64,000 nt of DNA from Zea mays (lineage: Eukaryota > Streptophyta > Magnoliopsida > Poales > Poaceae): NCBI RefSeq assembly GCF_902167145.1, contig NC_050104.1:112355849-112419848 (forward strand), written 5' to 3'. The position numbers and the translations under genes were made by a program. Each line of letters opens with the position of its first letter. Position 1 is the first letter of the stretch. Under the pieces are notes generated by a model. That model did not search any database. It saw nothing but the letters and a program-made list of their open reading frames with translations, and was not told the origin of the DNA. This document shows positions 48,631 to 59,378 of the stretch, one piece after another.

Positions 48631-49640
48631 TTTTTATTTTGGTCACCAAACTTTTTGTGGTATGTTCCTACACTATGTAGACCTACATGTACCATTTTGG
48701 GACAATTATAACAGTGTTTTCTATAGCTAGTAGATTTAGTTTGTTTATTTGAATTTCTTCGGAAAATTCAGATTTGAACTGCAGGCCACTCGAAACTTGG
48801 AAAACCGTGCATGCAAAAATGATATTCATGCTACTTAGCATAAGTTACGACCGATTTCAGGAGCGGACCGGAAACTTCGAGCACCATGCTCACTCAACAT
48901 GACCGTGAACTTACCATCCAGGTGTTTAAAAATTGTATAAAACACAAACAAAGTCAGAAAATCATGAAACCTATCCACGTGTCATGATATCATATGTAGA
49001 GGCTGTGATAAAAATTTGAAAAAGTTTTGAGAAAGCTGTAACGCACTATGTGTACAAACCTAAGAGATCCACATTGAAACTATATGATTTCATGTGTAGT
49101 TCTCTTAGGTTTCTACACATAATGTCTCATAACTTTCTCTAAACATTCTAAATTTTTTTTATCACAGACTCTACATATGATATCATGACACGTGGACAAG
49201 TTTCATGATTTTCTAAGTTTGTTTGTGTTTTATAAAATTTTTAAACAGCTGTATGGCAAGTTCACGGCCATGTTGAGTGAGCATGGTGCTCGAAGTTTCC
49301 GGTCCGCTCCTGAAATCGGTCGTAACTTGTGCTAACTAGCATGGATATCATTTTTGCATGCACGGTTTTCCAAGTTTCGAGTGACCTACAGTTCAAATGT
49401 GATTTTTTTCGAAGAAATTTAAATAAACGAACTAAATCTACTAGCTATAGAAAACAATTTTCTAATTATCTCAAAATGGTACATGTAGGTCTATATAGTG
49501 TAGGAACATACCACAAAAATTTTGGTTGGGAAAATAAAAAAATAAAAATGTACTTTGCCGAGTGTCCAGAAATGACACTCGGCAAAGCAGCCTTTGCCGA
49601 GTGCCAGCTGGTTGACACTCGGCAAAGAATTGTAAAAGTA
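48560..49640. repeat. Large inverted repeat (about 1.1 kb) in the CACTA 5' region
   Basis: The left arm (about 48560-49079) and right arm (about 49088-49640) are reverse complements over more than 450 bases, with small mismatches and a loop of about eight bases (ctatatga). Paired landmarks include ttacgaccgatttcaggagc (near 48845) with gctcctgaaatcggtcgtaa (near 49307), and gtgtcatgatatcatatgta (near 48980) with tacatatgatatcatgacac (near 49172). The arms extend into the subterminal motifs on both sides. Confidence 0.93.
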
Positions 49641-49789
49641 TATTTGCCGAGTGCCGCCCAGGGGACACTCGGCAAAGTCGTCTTTGCCGAGTGCCCCCGA
49701 TTTGGCACTCGACAAAGCGTATTTTAAAATTAAAAAAAAAATCTTTGCCGAGTGCCAGATCACGGGCACTCGGAAAAGAAGTAAAATAT

Positions 49790-51142
49790 GCCGACCGGTT
49801 GTCTCCTCCTTCTCTTCTCTCACTCACTCCGCCGCTCACTCTCTCTCACTCACACCGCCGCTCACTCTTCACTCACTCACGCCGCCGTGCCCCGCGCCGC
49901 CTGCATCCGCGCCGCCGCGCCCGTGCCCCTGCGCCACGCCCTGCGCCCGTGCCCTGCGCCCGTGCCCGCGCCGTCAGTGCACTTGCCGCGCCCGGAGCGC
50001 CGCCGTCCTCTGCGTCCAGTAGCCCGGCCGAGCTTCATCATCGGTGAGAACCGTCGATCCTCTCTCCTTTTTGCTATTTAAACAGCACCTATATTTAATT
50101 GATATTTAAACATTCGAAACTTTAGTTAGATGGATCAAACAGTTAGATACATATGAGTATGATTAGTTACTTTGTTGTTAAACTTCTCTAGTCTAATAAA
50201 ACAGTTAGAGAAAAAAATCGCATTCTACAAGCTGGTAATAACCAGGCGTATTGTTTTTTTTAAAACAGTTAGATGGTCGCATTCTATAACTTGCGATTTT
50301 GTTATTCAATTGAAGCCTATATATGATCGATCCCCGTTGGAAATGACTTGTAGAGTTGGTAACCCAATTGAAATGTCTACTTGAGAACTACAAATTGTCT
50401 TCTGCCACGCATAGCACATGGATACTCTTGTGAAATTCGTATATGAAATTCATGTGTTTCGTACAACATTGAATTCCTTGAAAATATTTTGTGAAGACCG
50501 CCACCATGATATTGCATGTGCATGCTATGATATGCATTGAGTGAGGTGCTATCGATTTTTTTTTGTATTAACGGACTTGTGTTTCTTTTTTACAGAAAAG
50601 ATACTTGTCTTCCTAGCCACTGCGGGTCTGCCTGCACCGCGTCGCGTTGCCACTGCACCGACCCGCCACAACCCCACTAGCCTGACTCCACCGCCACCCT
50701 AGGTATAACCTCTATTTCCGCATCATGGTCGTAGATCACGTAACCCATTTAGGCGTCTCCCGTTCGAAAGAGATACTGTGTAGATATGCAGATCTTTGCA
50801 TATCTACAAATGTATCAGTTTCGAATTGTCCATGTTTTTTGGACAGCCCGCGGTTGCGTAGATGGTGTTAGTTTCATGCTCTACTCCGGTCTGAGATAGA
50901 GTTTCGACGTCACCTCCGTGTTGTTCTCCGGACAGTACACTCTCCCTGCCAGGACGTGTATCCGGAGAACAGCGGGGAGGTGCTGCCGAAATTCTATCTC
51001 GGATTGGAGTAGAGCATGGAAACTAACTCCATCTACGCAACCGCGGGTGGGATTAGGACCTATCCTCACCTATTAGAAGGTAGGAACGTAGTGTACATGC
51101 ATTACATGTCTATATTAAACTATACTCAGTTATATATGTTAG
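49790..51142 (+). other. CACTA transposase 5' untranslated exons and introns
   Basis: A CG-rich leader (about 49800-50043) ends at TCG|GTGAGA. An AT-rich intron runs to the acceptor tttttacag (to 50595). A short exon (50596-50702) ends ag|gtataa. A second intron, containing the hairpin at 50847-51047, ends atgttag at 51142, three bases before the transposase ATG. Exon edges are inferred from splice motifs only. No protein domain is visible upstream of 51146. Confidence 0.5.
50847..51047. repeat. Second inverted repeat (about 87-bp arms) in the CACTA intron
   Basis: cccgcggttgcgtagatgg at 50847 pairs with ccatctacgcaaccgcggg at 51029-51047. The arms run about 50847-50932 and 50961-51047 with mismatches, and the loop is about 28 bases. 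Confidence 0.9.
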
Positions 51143-51145
51143 AGG

Positions 51146-54100
51146 ATGGAGGACCATGAGTGGATGTACAAGGGCCGCGTAGGACGTAATGATGTCACCC
51201 CTGAATGGATTAGGAAGACCGATGCTTTCGTGGAACGGGCATTTGGCGAAGCTGCTAAAGGAGCTAGTCTAGTCCCTTGTCCGTGCAGCAAATGTGCCAA
51301 CAGGAAAAGGAAAACAAAGAAGGCCATGGTAGAACATATTTGGAAGAATGGATTTATGCTGGACTATACTCGGTGGATCTTCCATGGTGAAGCGCATCGC
51401 ACGAGAGAGGAGGTGGTGAGACAACGCGTCAAGGATTACGATGCTGATGCCGGGGTAGCGGACATGTTGAACGACTATCACGAGGCACAGTTCGCCGAAG
51501 GACATATAGAGGACGAGCCAGAGGCGACCGCAAAGGCATTCTACGACATGTTTGACGCGGCACAGAAACCCCTTCACGGCAAGACAAAGGTTTCTCAACT
51601 GGATGCCATTGGGTGTATAATGGCGTTCAAGTCACAGTAAAGCATGAGTCGAGACGCCTTCGATGGTTTGTTGACAGTTATTGGCAGCCTGCTTCCGGAG
51701 GATCACGTTCTGCCAAAGAGCATGTACGAGGCACAGAAACTCCTTAGTGCACTCAAGATGACGTATGAGCAGATACATGCTTGTCCGAAGGGCTGCGTCC
51801 TATTTAGGAAAGAACACACTGAGGCAAAGTACTGTCTGAAGTGTAAATCGTCTAGGTTGATGGAGGTAGACTCTGGTGATGGACAGAAGAGGTAGCTCGA
51901 CATCCCCGTGACAATCCTACGCCACCTTCCGTTCATACCGAGGATCCAGCGTCTATACATGAAAGAGGAATCCGCGAAACAGATGACATGGCACAAAAAA
52001 TGCAAACGATACAATCCTGACAAGATGGTTCACGCATCCGATGGTGAAGCATGGACCCACTTTGATGCCATTCACCATGAGAAAGCCGAAGAGGCTCGTA
52101 ATGTTCGTGTTGCGCTGGCCACAGATGGGTTCAATCCCTATGGAATGACCGCTGCCCCATACACATGTTGGTCCGTGTTCGTTATCCCCATCAATCTCCC
52201 CCCCCCCCCCCGGCGTATGCTTTCAAAGATAGAACATATTCGTGTCGTTGATAATTCCTGGACACCCGGGGAATAAAATGGGCGTGTACATGAAGCCTTT
52301 GATTGATGAATTGGTCTGTGCTTGGGAGGAAGGGGTACGGACTTACGATCGAGCTACGAAGACAAGCTTCAAAATGCATGTTTGGTACCAGTACTCCATG
52401 CATGACTTTTCGGCGTATGGGCTATTTTGCGCCTGGTGTGTTCACGGTAAGTTCCCATGCCCAGTTTGCAAGGAAGCTCTTAGGTTCATTTGGTTGAAGA
52501 AGGGTGGCAAATATTCGTCATTCGATAAACATCGACAATTTCTCCCTCCTGACCATGCATTCCGACTAGACATCAAGAACTTTACGGAAGGTGTCGTGGT
52601 GACAGACTGCCCACCTGCAATGATGACTGGTGCCGAAGTTCGCCAATAGATAGATGGTCTCGTGGCCAACCCAGAGGGTGGTTTTGTGGGATATGGTGAG
52701 CAACATATGTGGACACATAAGTCGGGCTTGACTCGGCTCCCCTATTATGATGACCTGCTCCTTCCACACAACATTGATGTGATGCACACTGAAAAGAATA
52801 TCGCCGAGGCACTTTGGGCAACAATTATGGAGATTCCTGATAAGTCAAAGGATAACGTAAAGGCAAGAGTGGATCTGGCAGAGTTATGTGATAGACCAAA
52901 CCAAGAGATGAAGCCGCCTAGTGGTGGAAATACATGGAGAAGGCCTAAGGCCGATTTCGTCCTGAGCAGGGCCCAGAGGAAGGAAGTACTACAGTGGATC
53001 AAGATGTTAATGTTCCCTGATGGGTATGCAGCTAACTTGAGTAGGGGGGTGAACTTATCTACTCTGCGAGTCTTAGGGATGAAGAGTCATGACTTCCACA
53101 TATGGATTGAATGAATTCTTCCGGCGATGGTTCGAGGCTATGTCCCTGAGCATGTCTGACTAGCGCTTGCAGAGTTGAGCTATTTCTTCCGCCAGCTTTG
53201 TGCAAAAGAGTTAGCTCGGACCGTGATTGCAGACTTGGAAAGGATGGCACCCGTGTTACTGTGTAAGCTAGAGAAGATCTTTCCACCCGGCTTCTTCAAT
53301 CCGATGCAGCATTTGATTCTTCATCTCCCGTATGAGGCACGAAGGGGGGGGGGCCCGTGCAGGGACGTTGGTGCTATTCAATCGAGAGATGTCTAAAGAC
53401 TATCCGAAAGAAATGTAGAAATAAATGCAAAATCGAGGCTTCCATTGCAGATGCATACATACTGGAGGAGGTGTCAAACTTCACAACAACGTACTATGGT
53501 GACAAACTGCCGAGCGTGCATAATCCACCCCCTCGTTACAATGATGGCGGCAATGAATCGAACCTCAGCATTTTTCGAGGGCAACTCGGAAGCGCGAGTG
53601 GTTCGACCACCAAGACCCTGAGACATGAAGAGTGGCGCCATATCATGCTATATGTATTGACCATCCTTGAAGAGGTGACGCCATACATGGAGCAATTTCT
53701 TCATGAATTCTGGCGTCGATCAAGGGACCCAACTCCACAGGAATATGATATCCTTCTTAGAAAGGGTGCGGGAAATGGATTGCCCGATTTCATGTCCTGG
53801 TTTAAATGTAAGGTACGTGCTTAGTTTGTCATTTGAAGTTGCTCTTACGTGCGAATAATATAACAATCTAGTGTGTTTGAACTTGCAGGGCCAAAGAGAG
53901 CCATCTATGAGTGCCGAGTTGAGACAAGTAGCCAATGGCTTTGCCTATAGGGTCAGGAAATTTTCTGGGTATGACGTCAATGGATACCGTTTTCGCACAA
54001 CAAGCTACGACCAAAGTCGGCCCAATTGAAAAACCATGTGTTCTGGAGTCTTTACGCCCGGGCTTGACGAGGTCGAGTATTATGGAAGAATTGAAGAAAT

Positions 54101-54668
54101 ATATGAACTCAATTTTTGTGGTTCCAAACCTCTTACTCCAGTGATATTCAAATGTCATTGGTTTGACCCTGAAGTTACGAGACGGACACATTCTAATCTT
54201 GGGCTAGTCGAAATTCGACAGGATTCCACCTTACCAGGAGACGATGTCTATATTGTGGCCCAACAGGCCACACAAGTGTATTATCTTCCATATGTGTGCC
54301 AAACGAAACAACATCTTAAGGGTTGGGATGTTGTGTATAAGGTATCACCGCACGCTAAATTACCTGTTCCAAACGATGAAGATTATAACTTAGACCCGGA
54401 CACATATGACAGAGAGTTCTTCCAAGAAGATGGTCTAGAAGGGCGATTTGAGATAGACTTAACCGAAGCGATCGGAATGGAAGTAGATATTGAAATGGTT
54501 GTTGATGAGGAGGATGATGAGGTGCAAAATGAGAATGACTTAGAAATGCTTGAAGGCAATGCCAATGACGAACTTGCGCCTTTAGATGGTGTTGACTATG
54601 AAATGGTTGATAGTGATGATGACACTTATGATCCGGCTAACCCGGACACAAATGAAGATTATTTTTAA
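51146..54668 (+). pseudogene. CACTA TNP2-type transposase, degenerate
   Basis: Starts M-E-D-H-E-W-M-Y. Order: transposase-associated domain (about 51146-51430, with C-x-C-x2-C); TNP2 catalytic region (about 52080-53110, with A-T-D-G-F-N-P-Y-G near 52120 and D-V-M-H-T-E-K-N near 52777); a DUF4218-like block (about 53120-53810); and a DUF4216-like block (about 54030-54400), ending in an acidic tail. An intron lies near 53814-53889 (gtacgt...ttgcag). Lesions: TAA 51638-51640, TAG 51893-51895, a 12-C run near 52199-52210 that shifts frame, TAG 52647-52649, TGA 53112-53114, TGA near 53158, a G-run frameshift near 53346-53352, and frame breaks near 53955-54040. Conserved residues around the lesions remain easily recognisable, so this is a decayed but once complete gene of about normal length. 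Confidence 0.93.
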
Positions 54669-54771
54669 TCGATGTAATGCTATATTTCATTTATTTTGCA
54701 TATGTTTCTAAATACATATTTTTTTATCTGTGCTTAATTGCTTACTCTTAATTGTAGGTTGTTGGACAAAG

Positions 54772-56785
54772 ATGGTGGGCGGTGGGACGAGGACGAGGAG
54801 GGGGAGGGGGAGGGGGAGGAGGAGCACCCGTAGGACGGAGGAGGAGGCGCAGCAGGACGACGTCGTACAGCAGCAGGTGGAGCAGCAAGCCGCTGTCGAT
54901 GCGACGCAGCAGGACGACGACGATGCGACGCAGCAGGACGACGACGACGACGCCGCTCAGCAGGACGTCTCAGGTTCTGGCTCTTCAGGTTCGAGGAGCA
55001 TCTACCTGCGAGGTCCCGCGAGTCTCCCTCAACGACCCATACTTCGTGACAGACGTCCGCTGATACGACCCGATGGGGAGAGGTAGGTAACTTTAGATAT
55101 TGTTGCTGCTTTTTCATATTATATGTTCAAATTAATATTAGAAACTAATACTTTATCTTAATCACTTGGACAGGTTTTGGATGGTTTTGGAGAGTGCAGG
55201 GGGTCACGACCACCTCCCAAATGGCATCCTCGGCCTTCTATGCAGGGAACACTTCCCTGGACTTGTCGAGTACGCCGGAGTGACGGGCCTAGCCTACACC
55301 TTCGACCACTATGCCGTCGCCCCCGATGCAGTAGATCGAGATGACAGAGAATTCAACAACAAGGCGGAGCGGGTGAAGCAAGAGCTGTGGGTAAGTCTTC
55401 CTCGCACTATATTGTTTAATAAGTCGCATTTGTCGCATATTCTTGAAATAATGTATGGATACATCGTCTTTGTATGTAGGATTTCTTCAGATACGAGGCT
55501 GGATACGAGGCCAGGGCGGATGTGGTGGCTACCACGAGCTGTAAGAAGCTCGTCGTGGACATGCACTACGAGGCGCGCATCCAGGCCATTGTCACTTACC
55601 ACGGCTCCGTCCTTGGGGAGAAGGTGAGCAAGAAGGACGTTCGAACCATGTCGTTGACTCCGGACCAGTACTTGCAGGTAAATACAAAACTTTCTTATTG
55701 GTACTAAATATGCTTAATTTTATCTTCTGATATGTCGTGTACTTGTATTTTTTTAGATGATTCCTTATTGGTGCGCCGCGCATCCTGAGTGCTGGGAGCA
55801 GATGGTGCAGAGGTGGTGGTCGGCTGAGTGGGACGAGGCGCACAACGCTAGACGGGAACGGCGTTTGATGATGCAAGGTCCCTCCCACCATCAAGGCAGC
55901 CGCAGCCTGGGCAAATACGCGGAAGCATGGGTACGCGGTCTTTTTTATTTAGGTATATAACTTCCGATTAGACATGATTTCTAACCATCTCGTTGGTTTT
56001 CTCGCAGTCGGCGTCACATGGTGGCTAGCCTTGCTCCATCTTCTCGGCATATGCTATGGCCCACAAGGGGAAGGCGACGTCCGACGTCACCTACAACCCG
56101 GATGACGGGCCCGAGGCATACACCAATCCCGTCGTCCACAGCCGCCTCAGTGAGTACACCGCCATGGCCAAGGAGGTCCATGGGCTAGATTACGATCCGA
56201 GGACCGAGGACATCGACGGAGATGTCCTCATGAGGGTCGGAGGAGGCAAGAGGCATGGGCGGTACTGGATTGCCGACGGGGCAATCGACTCGTCCTCCAC
56301 TCCCACTCTATCTCAGGTGCGAGCAAGGAGCACGAGCGCGAGCCCAGCCATACGACCTCGGCAGGACAGCTCACAGCATCGTATCCAGCAACTCCAGGTT
56401 ATTCCTTATCTATTCATCGTTCATTGATTATTATATATCTTCTCTTTGCATTATCGTAACATTAGGCCGAAATATTACAGACTCAGCTAGATGATGAGAG
56501 GAGGCAACGTGAGGAGCTGGAGAAGAGGATGGCGGAGATGTTCGCGTACATGCAGAGCCTTGGCGCCGCATAGGGTCATGCTCCACCACCTCCGTTGTTC
56601 CCTGCAGCTGACCCTGCTGAGTTCACTACTCCTGTGAGTATCAAAATTTTAGTACTGCATGATATATATTCATATGTTCTCACACATGCAATCTCTTCTC
56701 TGTGCAGGGTCAATCGGCGGCGTCGAACAACCCTCACGCTTTGTCCAGCCCTTCGCCGAACCAGTCCAGCTGCCCACCTCGTTGA
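54772..56785 (+). pseudogene. CACTA second gene, plant transposase (Ptta/En/Spm family, TNPA-like)
   Basis: Exons by splice motifs: 54758-55082, 55174-55390, 55480-55677, 55757-55930, 56008-56397, 56466-56633, and 56708 to a stop at 56783-56785. Introns are GT-AG and phases agree through exon 5. The N terminus is Gly/Arg-rich, then Gln/Asp-rich (runs near 54900-54960). The conserved core spans exons 2-5 (C-K-K-L-V-V-D-M-H near 55545; C-W-E-Q-M near 55790; S-E-Y-T-A-M near 56150), and a coiled coil (D-D-E-R-R-Q-R-E-E-L-E-K-R) lies near 56490-56530. Damage is light: TAG at 56026-56028, where Trp is expected, and TAG at 56571-56573, which may be the natural end. The family accompanies TNP2 in CACTA elements and is thought to bind the subterminal repeats. 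Confidence 0.8.
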
Positions 56786-57039
56786 TGACCTGTTTTGTGA
56801 TGATCCAGACTTATATTTGTGAGTGTTGGTGATGTTAGTTATACTTGGTCTTGTGAGATACTTAGTGAGACTTATGTGCTGTGAAACCTGATTTATGTGG
56901 TGATATTTGTGATATATATGGTGTTGATGATAAATGTGTTGATTCTGTGATGCGAATGATATATAATGTGATGTGAATGATATATATCTTTTGTTTGTTT
57001 GGATGGAACAGCAAAAACAAATAAAAAGGGACTTCCTGG
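56786..57039 (+). other. CACTA 3' flank of second gene
   Basis: AT-rich with tgtgatatatatg-like runs and no ORF. Nothing else is visible. Confidence 0.5.
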
Positions 57040-57658
57040 TCACTTTGCCTAGTGTAACACTCGGCAAAGGGTATCTTTGCCGAGTGCTATGACCATGGCA
57101 CTCGGCAAATAAGGACACCTGGGAACTGGTAAAGCCTTCTTTGCCGAGTGCTGTGGTCAAGGCACTCGGCAAAGAAGCTACCTTTGCCGAGTGCCGCCCA
57201 GCGCACTCGACAAAGGGACTGACAAAGGGGCCCATTGGAGGACTCTTTGCCGAGTGCCCGTCCACTAGACACTCGGTCAAGAAGCCTCCTTTGCCGAGTG
57301 CCTACGAGAGCTCTCAGCACAGGGACTGGCGGTGGGGCCCACTGGAGCTGTCTTTGTCGAGCGCCATGATAGCAGGCACTCGGCAAAATTGGCCTCTTTG
57401 CCGAGTGCCGAAGAAGACACTCGGCAAAGGATCCGTCACCGTCACTTGGCGTCGTGACAGCGACTTTTCTTTGCCGAGTACCGAATGGCACTCGGCAAAG
57501 TCTTTGTCGAGTGCCCGACAAAAAGTACTCGGCAAAGAGGTCGTTGCCGATGTACAGTTCGTCGAGCGTTCTTTGCCGAGTGTTACACTCGGCAAAGTGT
57601 TTGCCGAGTGTTTTCTAGGTTTTGCCGAGTGCCTAAGGCACTCGGCAAAGGAGCTGTG
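57040..57658 (+). repeat. CACTA right subterminal repeats
   Basis: About twenty tttgccgagtgc/gcactcggcaaag motifs in both orientations, alternating with short spacers. ORFs on both strands here merely translate the repeats. Confidence 0.92.
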
Positions 57659-57668
57659 TCCGGTAGTG
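57659..57668 (-). repeat. CACTA 3' terminal inverted repeat
   Basis: TCCGGTAGTG, ending one base before the TSD gta at 57669. Confidence 0.95.
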
Positions 57669-57671
57669 GTA

Positions 57672-57847
57672 TTTTAAGACAGGAACTTCAATTTCGCTGC
57701 AACCTACTCGAAGGGTCTTTCATTTCACTGCGATCCAGCCTTCGAGTAGAGTAAGAATTTCCAGTTATAAAGTGATAATTATTATTCACCTATTCACCAC
57801 CCTCTAGGCGACATCTAGATCTTGTTTCCGGGCATAGGGAACTTTCA
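57672..57847 (+). repeat. Solo Copia-type LTR, right part
   Basis: Continues after the CACTA TSD and ends in cctattcaccaccctctaggc ... aactttca, closely resembling the Opie/Ji LTR end (27767-27798). Confidence 0.65.
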
Positions 57848-58186
57848 CGGACGGTCCGCACCGGTGGTCCGAACGGCCCGCGCGTGCGCAGAGCCAATTA
57901 GAGTTTCGAGTTTCTTGCTACAGTTGTTGGCTAGATTCGCGGAATTAACTCGGCGAATTTGTTTGTAATGGGTCCAGCCCCCCTCCTCTATAAATATAGA
58001 GGAATATGACCGATTAATCATCAACAATCGAATCAATAATCTATTTATCTCGTATTTATTTCTTGTACATTTAGGAGTAGTTCTAGTCTAGTTCTAGTTT
58101 AGCCTTCCAATACCAAAATTCTCCGCTTCTCTTCGACTCTACATCGATTAGATGAGTCTAGGTCGGCCTGCCGAGCCTAGACAACA
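57848..58186 (+). repeat. LTR remainder of the old Tat element (fragment 2)
   Basis: Begins in cggacggtccg-rich sequence, has a TATA-like tataaatata (about 57989) and ends GACAACA at 58186, the mirror of the TGTTG start. The pairing with 47319 is inferred from the nest and the matching termini. The flanking duplication could not be tested. Confidence 0.5.
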
Positions 58187-58680
58187 CCTAGAATCTCTCC
58201 TCCCCGACGGGGTTCCTCCCGGGAGCGAGATTCAGACGCCGTCGGCGACCTTCGCTGCCCCTGCGCACGCGCGGACCGTCTGGCCCGTAGGCGCAGACCG
58301 TCCGGCCCGTCAGGCAGGAAACTCTAGCCCTGCCCCAGGTAGCGGACCGTCCGACCCCTAGCCGCGGACCGTCCGCGCCTGTGCTGAGAGCACCGCCGTC
58401 GGTTCTGACGCAATGATGGACGCCAAAAAGGCACCAACACCGGTCACCCAGTTGCCTCGCGAGGCGACGGCGAGGGCATGCTCTGGGGCCAAAATCGCCA
58501 ACTATGGCATGTTGTGTGGGTTCAAAAACTTGAGTGAAATTGATCTATTCTGTTAAATAGCTTAGAGACGACCTCGTAGACGTGACTCGTATCTGTGTCC
58601 GTCTCTTGTACTATACATGTCCTAGTGGCGCGTTGCGGATCACGCGTTCTTGTGAGATTGATCGATGAATGTCGTCGGGG
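58187..58680 (+). other. Tat-type leader or flank with repeated ggaccgtccg motifs
   Basis: After the LTR-like end at 58186 come four near-copies of the palindrome cggaccgtccg (58270-58375). They are followed by a short open stretch and a downstream region without recognisable domains. It could be the leader of the old Tat element or of a related one; no PBS is obvious. Confidence 0.4.
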
Positions 58681-59378
58681 TGTAATGGGGCATTTGATTG
58701 GTTCAGTGCCGGACGGAGAGGGCCGCTCAACTTAACTCGGTCGGTCAGCTGCCGATCCGGCGCCCATGCACGAACGCATTGCGAACGACGTGGCCACCTT
58801 TGAAAGCTCTTCCCGCAGCGTTCTCGGGGCCACTAGTCGTTGCAGACTCGTAGCGGCGTGATCATCAGACCGACTGCAACGCTCCCCCTTCCCCTTCCCT
58901 CCCCTTTCACTGTTCACGATTTAGGGGACACTGTTCACCCTAGCGTCCGCAGCGCTCGCCGCTACCCGTTCCCCTTCGCCGCGACCCTCCTCTCTCTCAC
59001 GCCAGATGCAGGGCGTGTGCACTCCCCCTCGCCTGCTTCTCGCGGAAGAATCCGCCCGCGCCACCGACCGGGCACTTTGCGCTCCTCTTCTGTCCCGTTT
59101 GACGCGTCTGCGGAAGACCCATTTCCGGCGAGGCGGCGGCGAATCTACCGCGGGAAGGTCGCGTCTGCGCCGGTCCCCGTCGGGTCTGTGGACGACGAAG
59201 TCGAGGTGCTCAGCAAGCAGGTCCGGTCGCGACCGAAGACGAAGAGGCCGCAAATCCGAGTCCGCCGAGGTTCGTCGTGACCGCTTCCTTCGTTTCCCGC
59301 TCCGAGCATCGACGCCTTCCACAGATCCGGACATCTTCGCTTTGATTCCTCTTCTTTCGGCCGAAATCTTCGGATCTT
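58681..59378 (+). other. Candidate 5' exon of an unidentified gene (unassigned low-copy-looking segment)
   Basis: GC-rich with a CT-rich stretch (58880-58905) like grass 5' UTRs, ending in a donor-like gag|gtacac at 59378-59382. The longest frame, 58840-59280 (146 residues), begins M-Q-T-R-S-G-V and is rich in Arg, Pro and Ser; a second frame (59006-59380) is similar in quality. I recognise no domain in either and cannot choose a frame. It does not resemble any transposable element in the window. It may be a genuine gene start, a captured gene fragment, or chance. Confidence 0.3.

Larger units (their letters stand above)
48286..57668 (+). mobile_element. CACTA (En/Spm) DNA transposon with degenerate transposase
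   Basis: 9,383 bp bounded by CACTACCGGA and its inverse TCCGGTAGTG, with a 3-bp TSD gta (48283-48285 and 57669-57671). Both ends carry arrays of TGCCGAGTGC-type motifs in both orientations. Inside are a TNP2-type transposase gene and a second gene of the plant Ptta/En/Spm type. The transposase has several stops, so mobility would need help in trans. Confidence 0.96.

Noticed and set aside
48149..48730. Plus-strand ORFs at the CACTA left end
   Set aside because: They cross the transposon boundary at 48286 and translate subterminal repeats.
57087..57677. Open frames on both strands in the CACTA right end
   Set aside because: They translate the TGCCGAGTGC subterminal repeats and have no protein signature.
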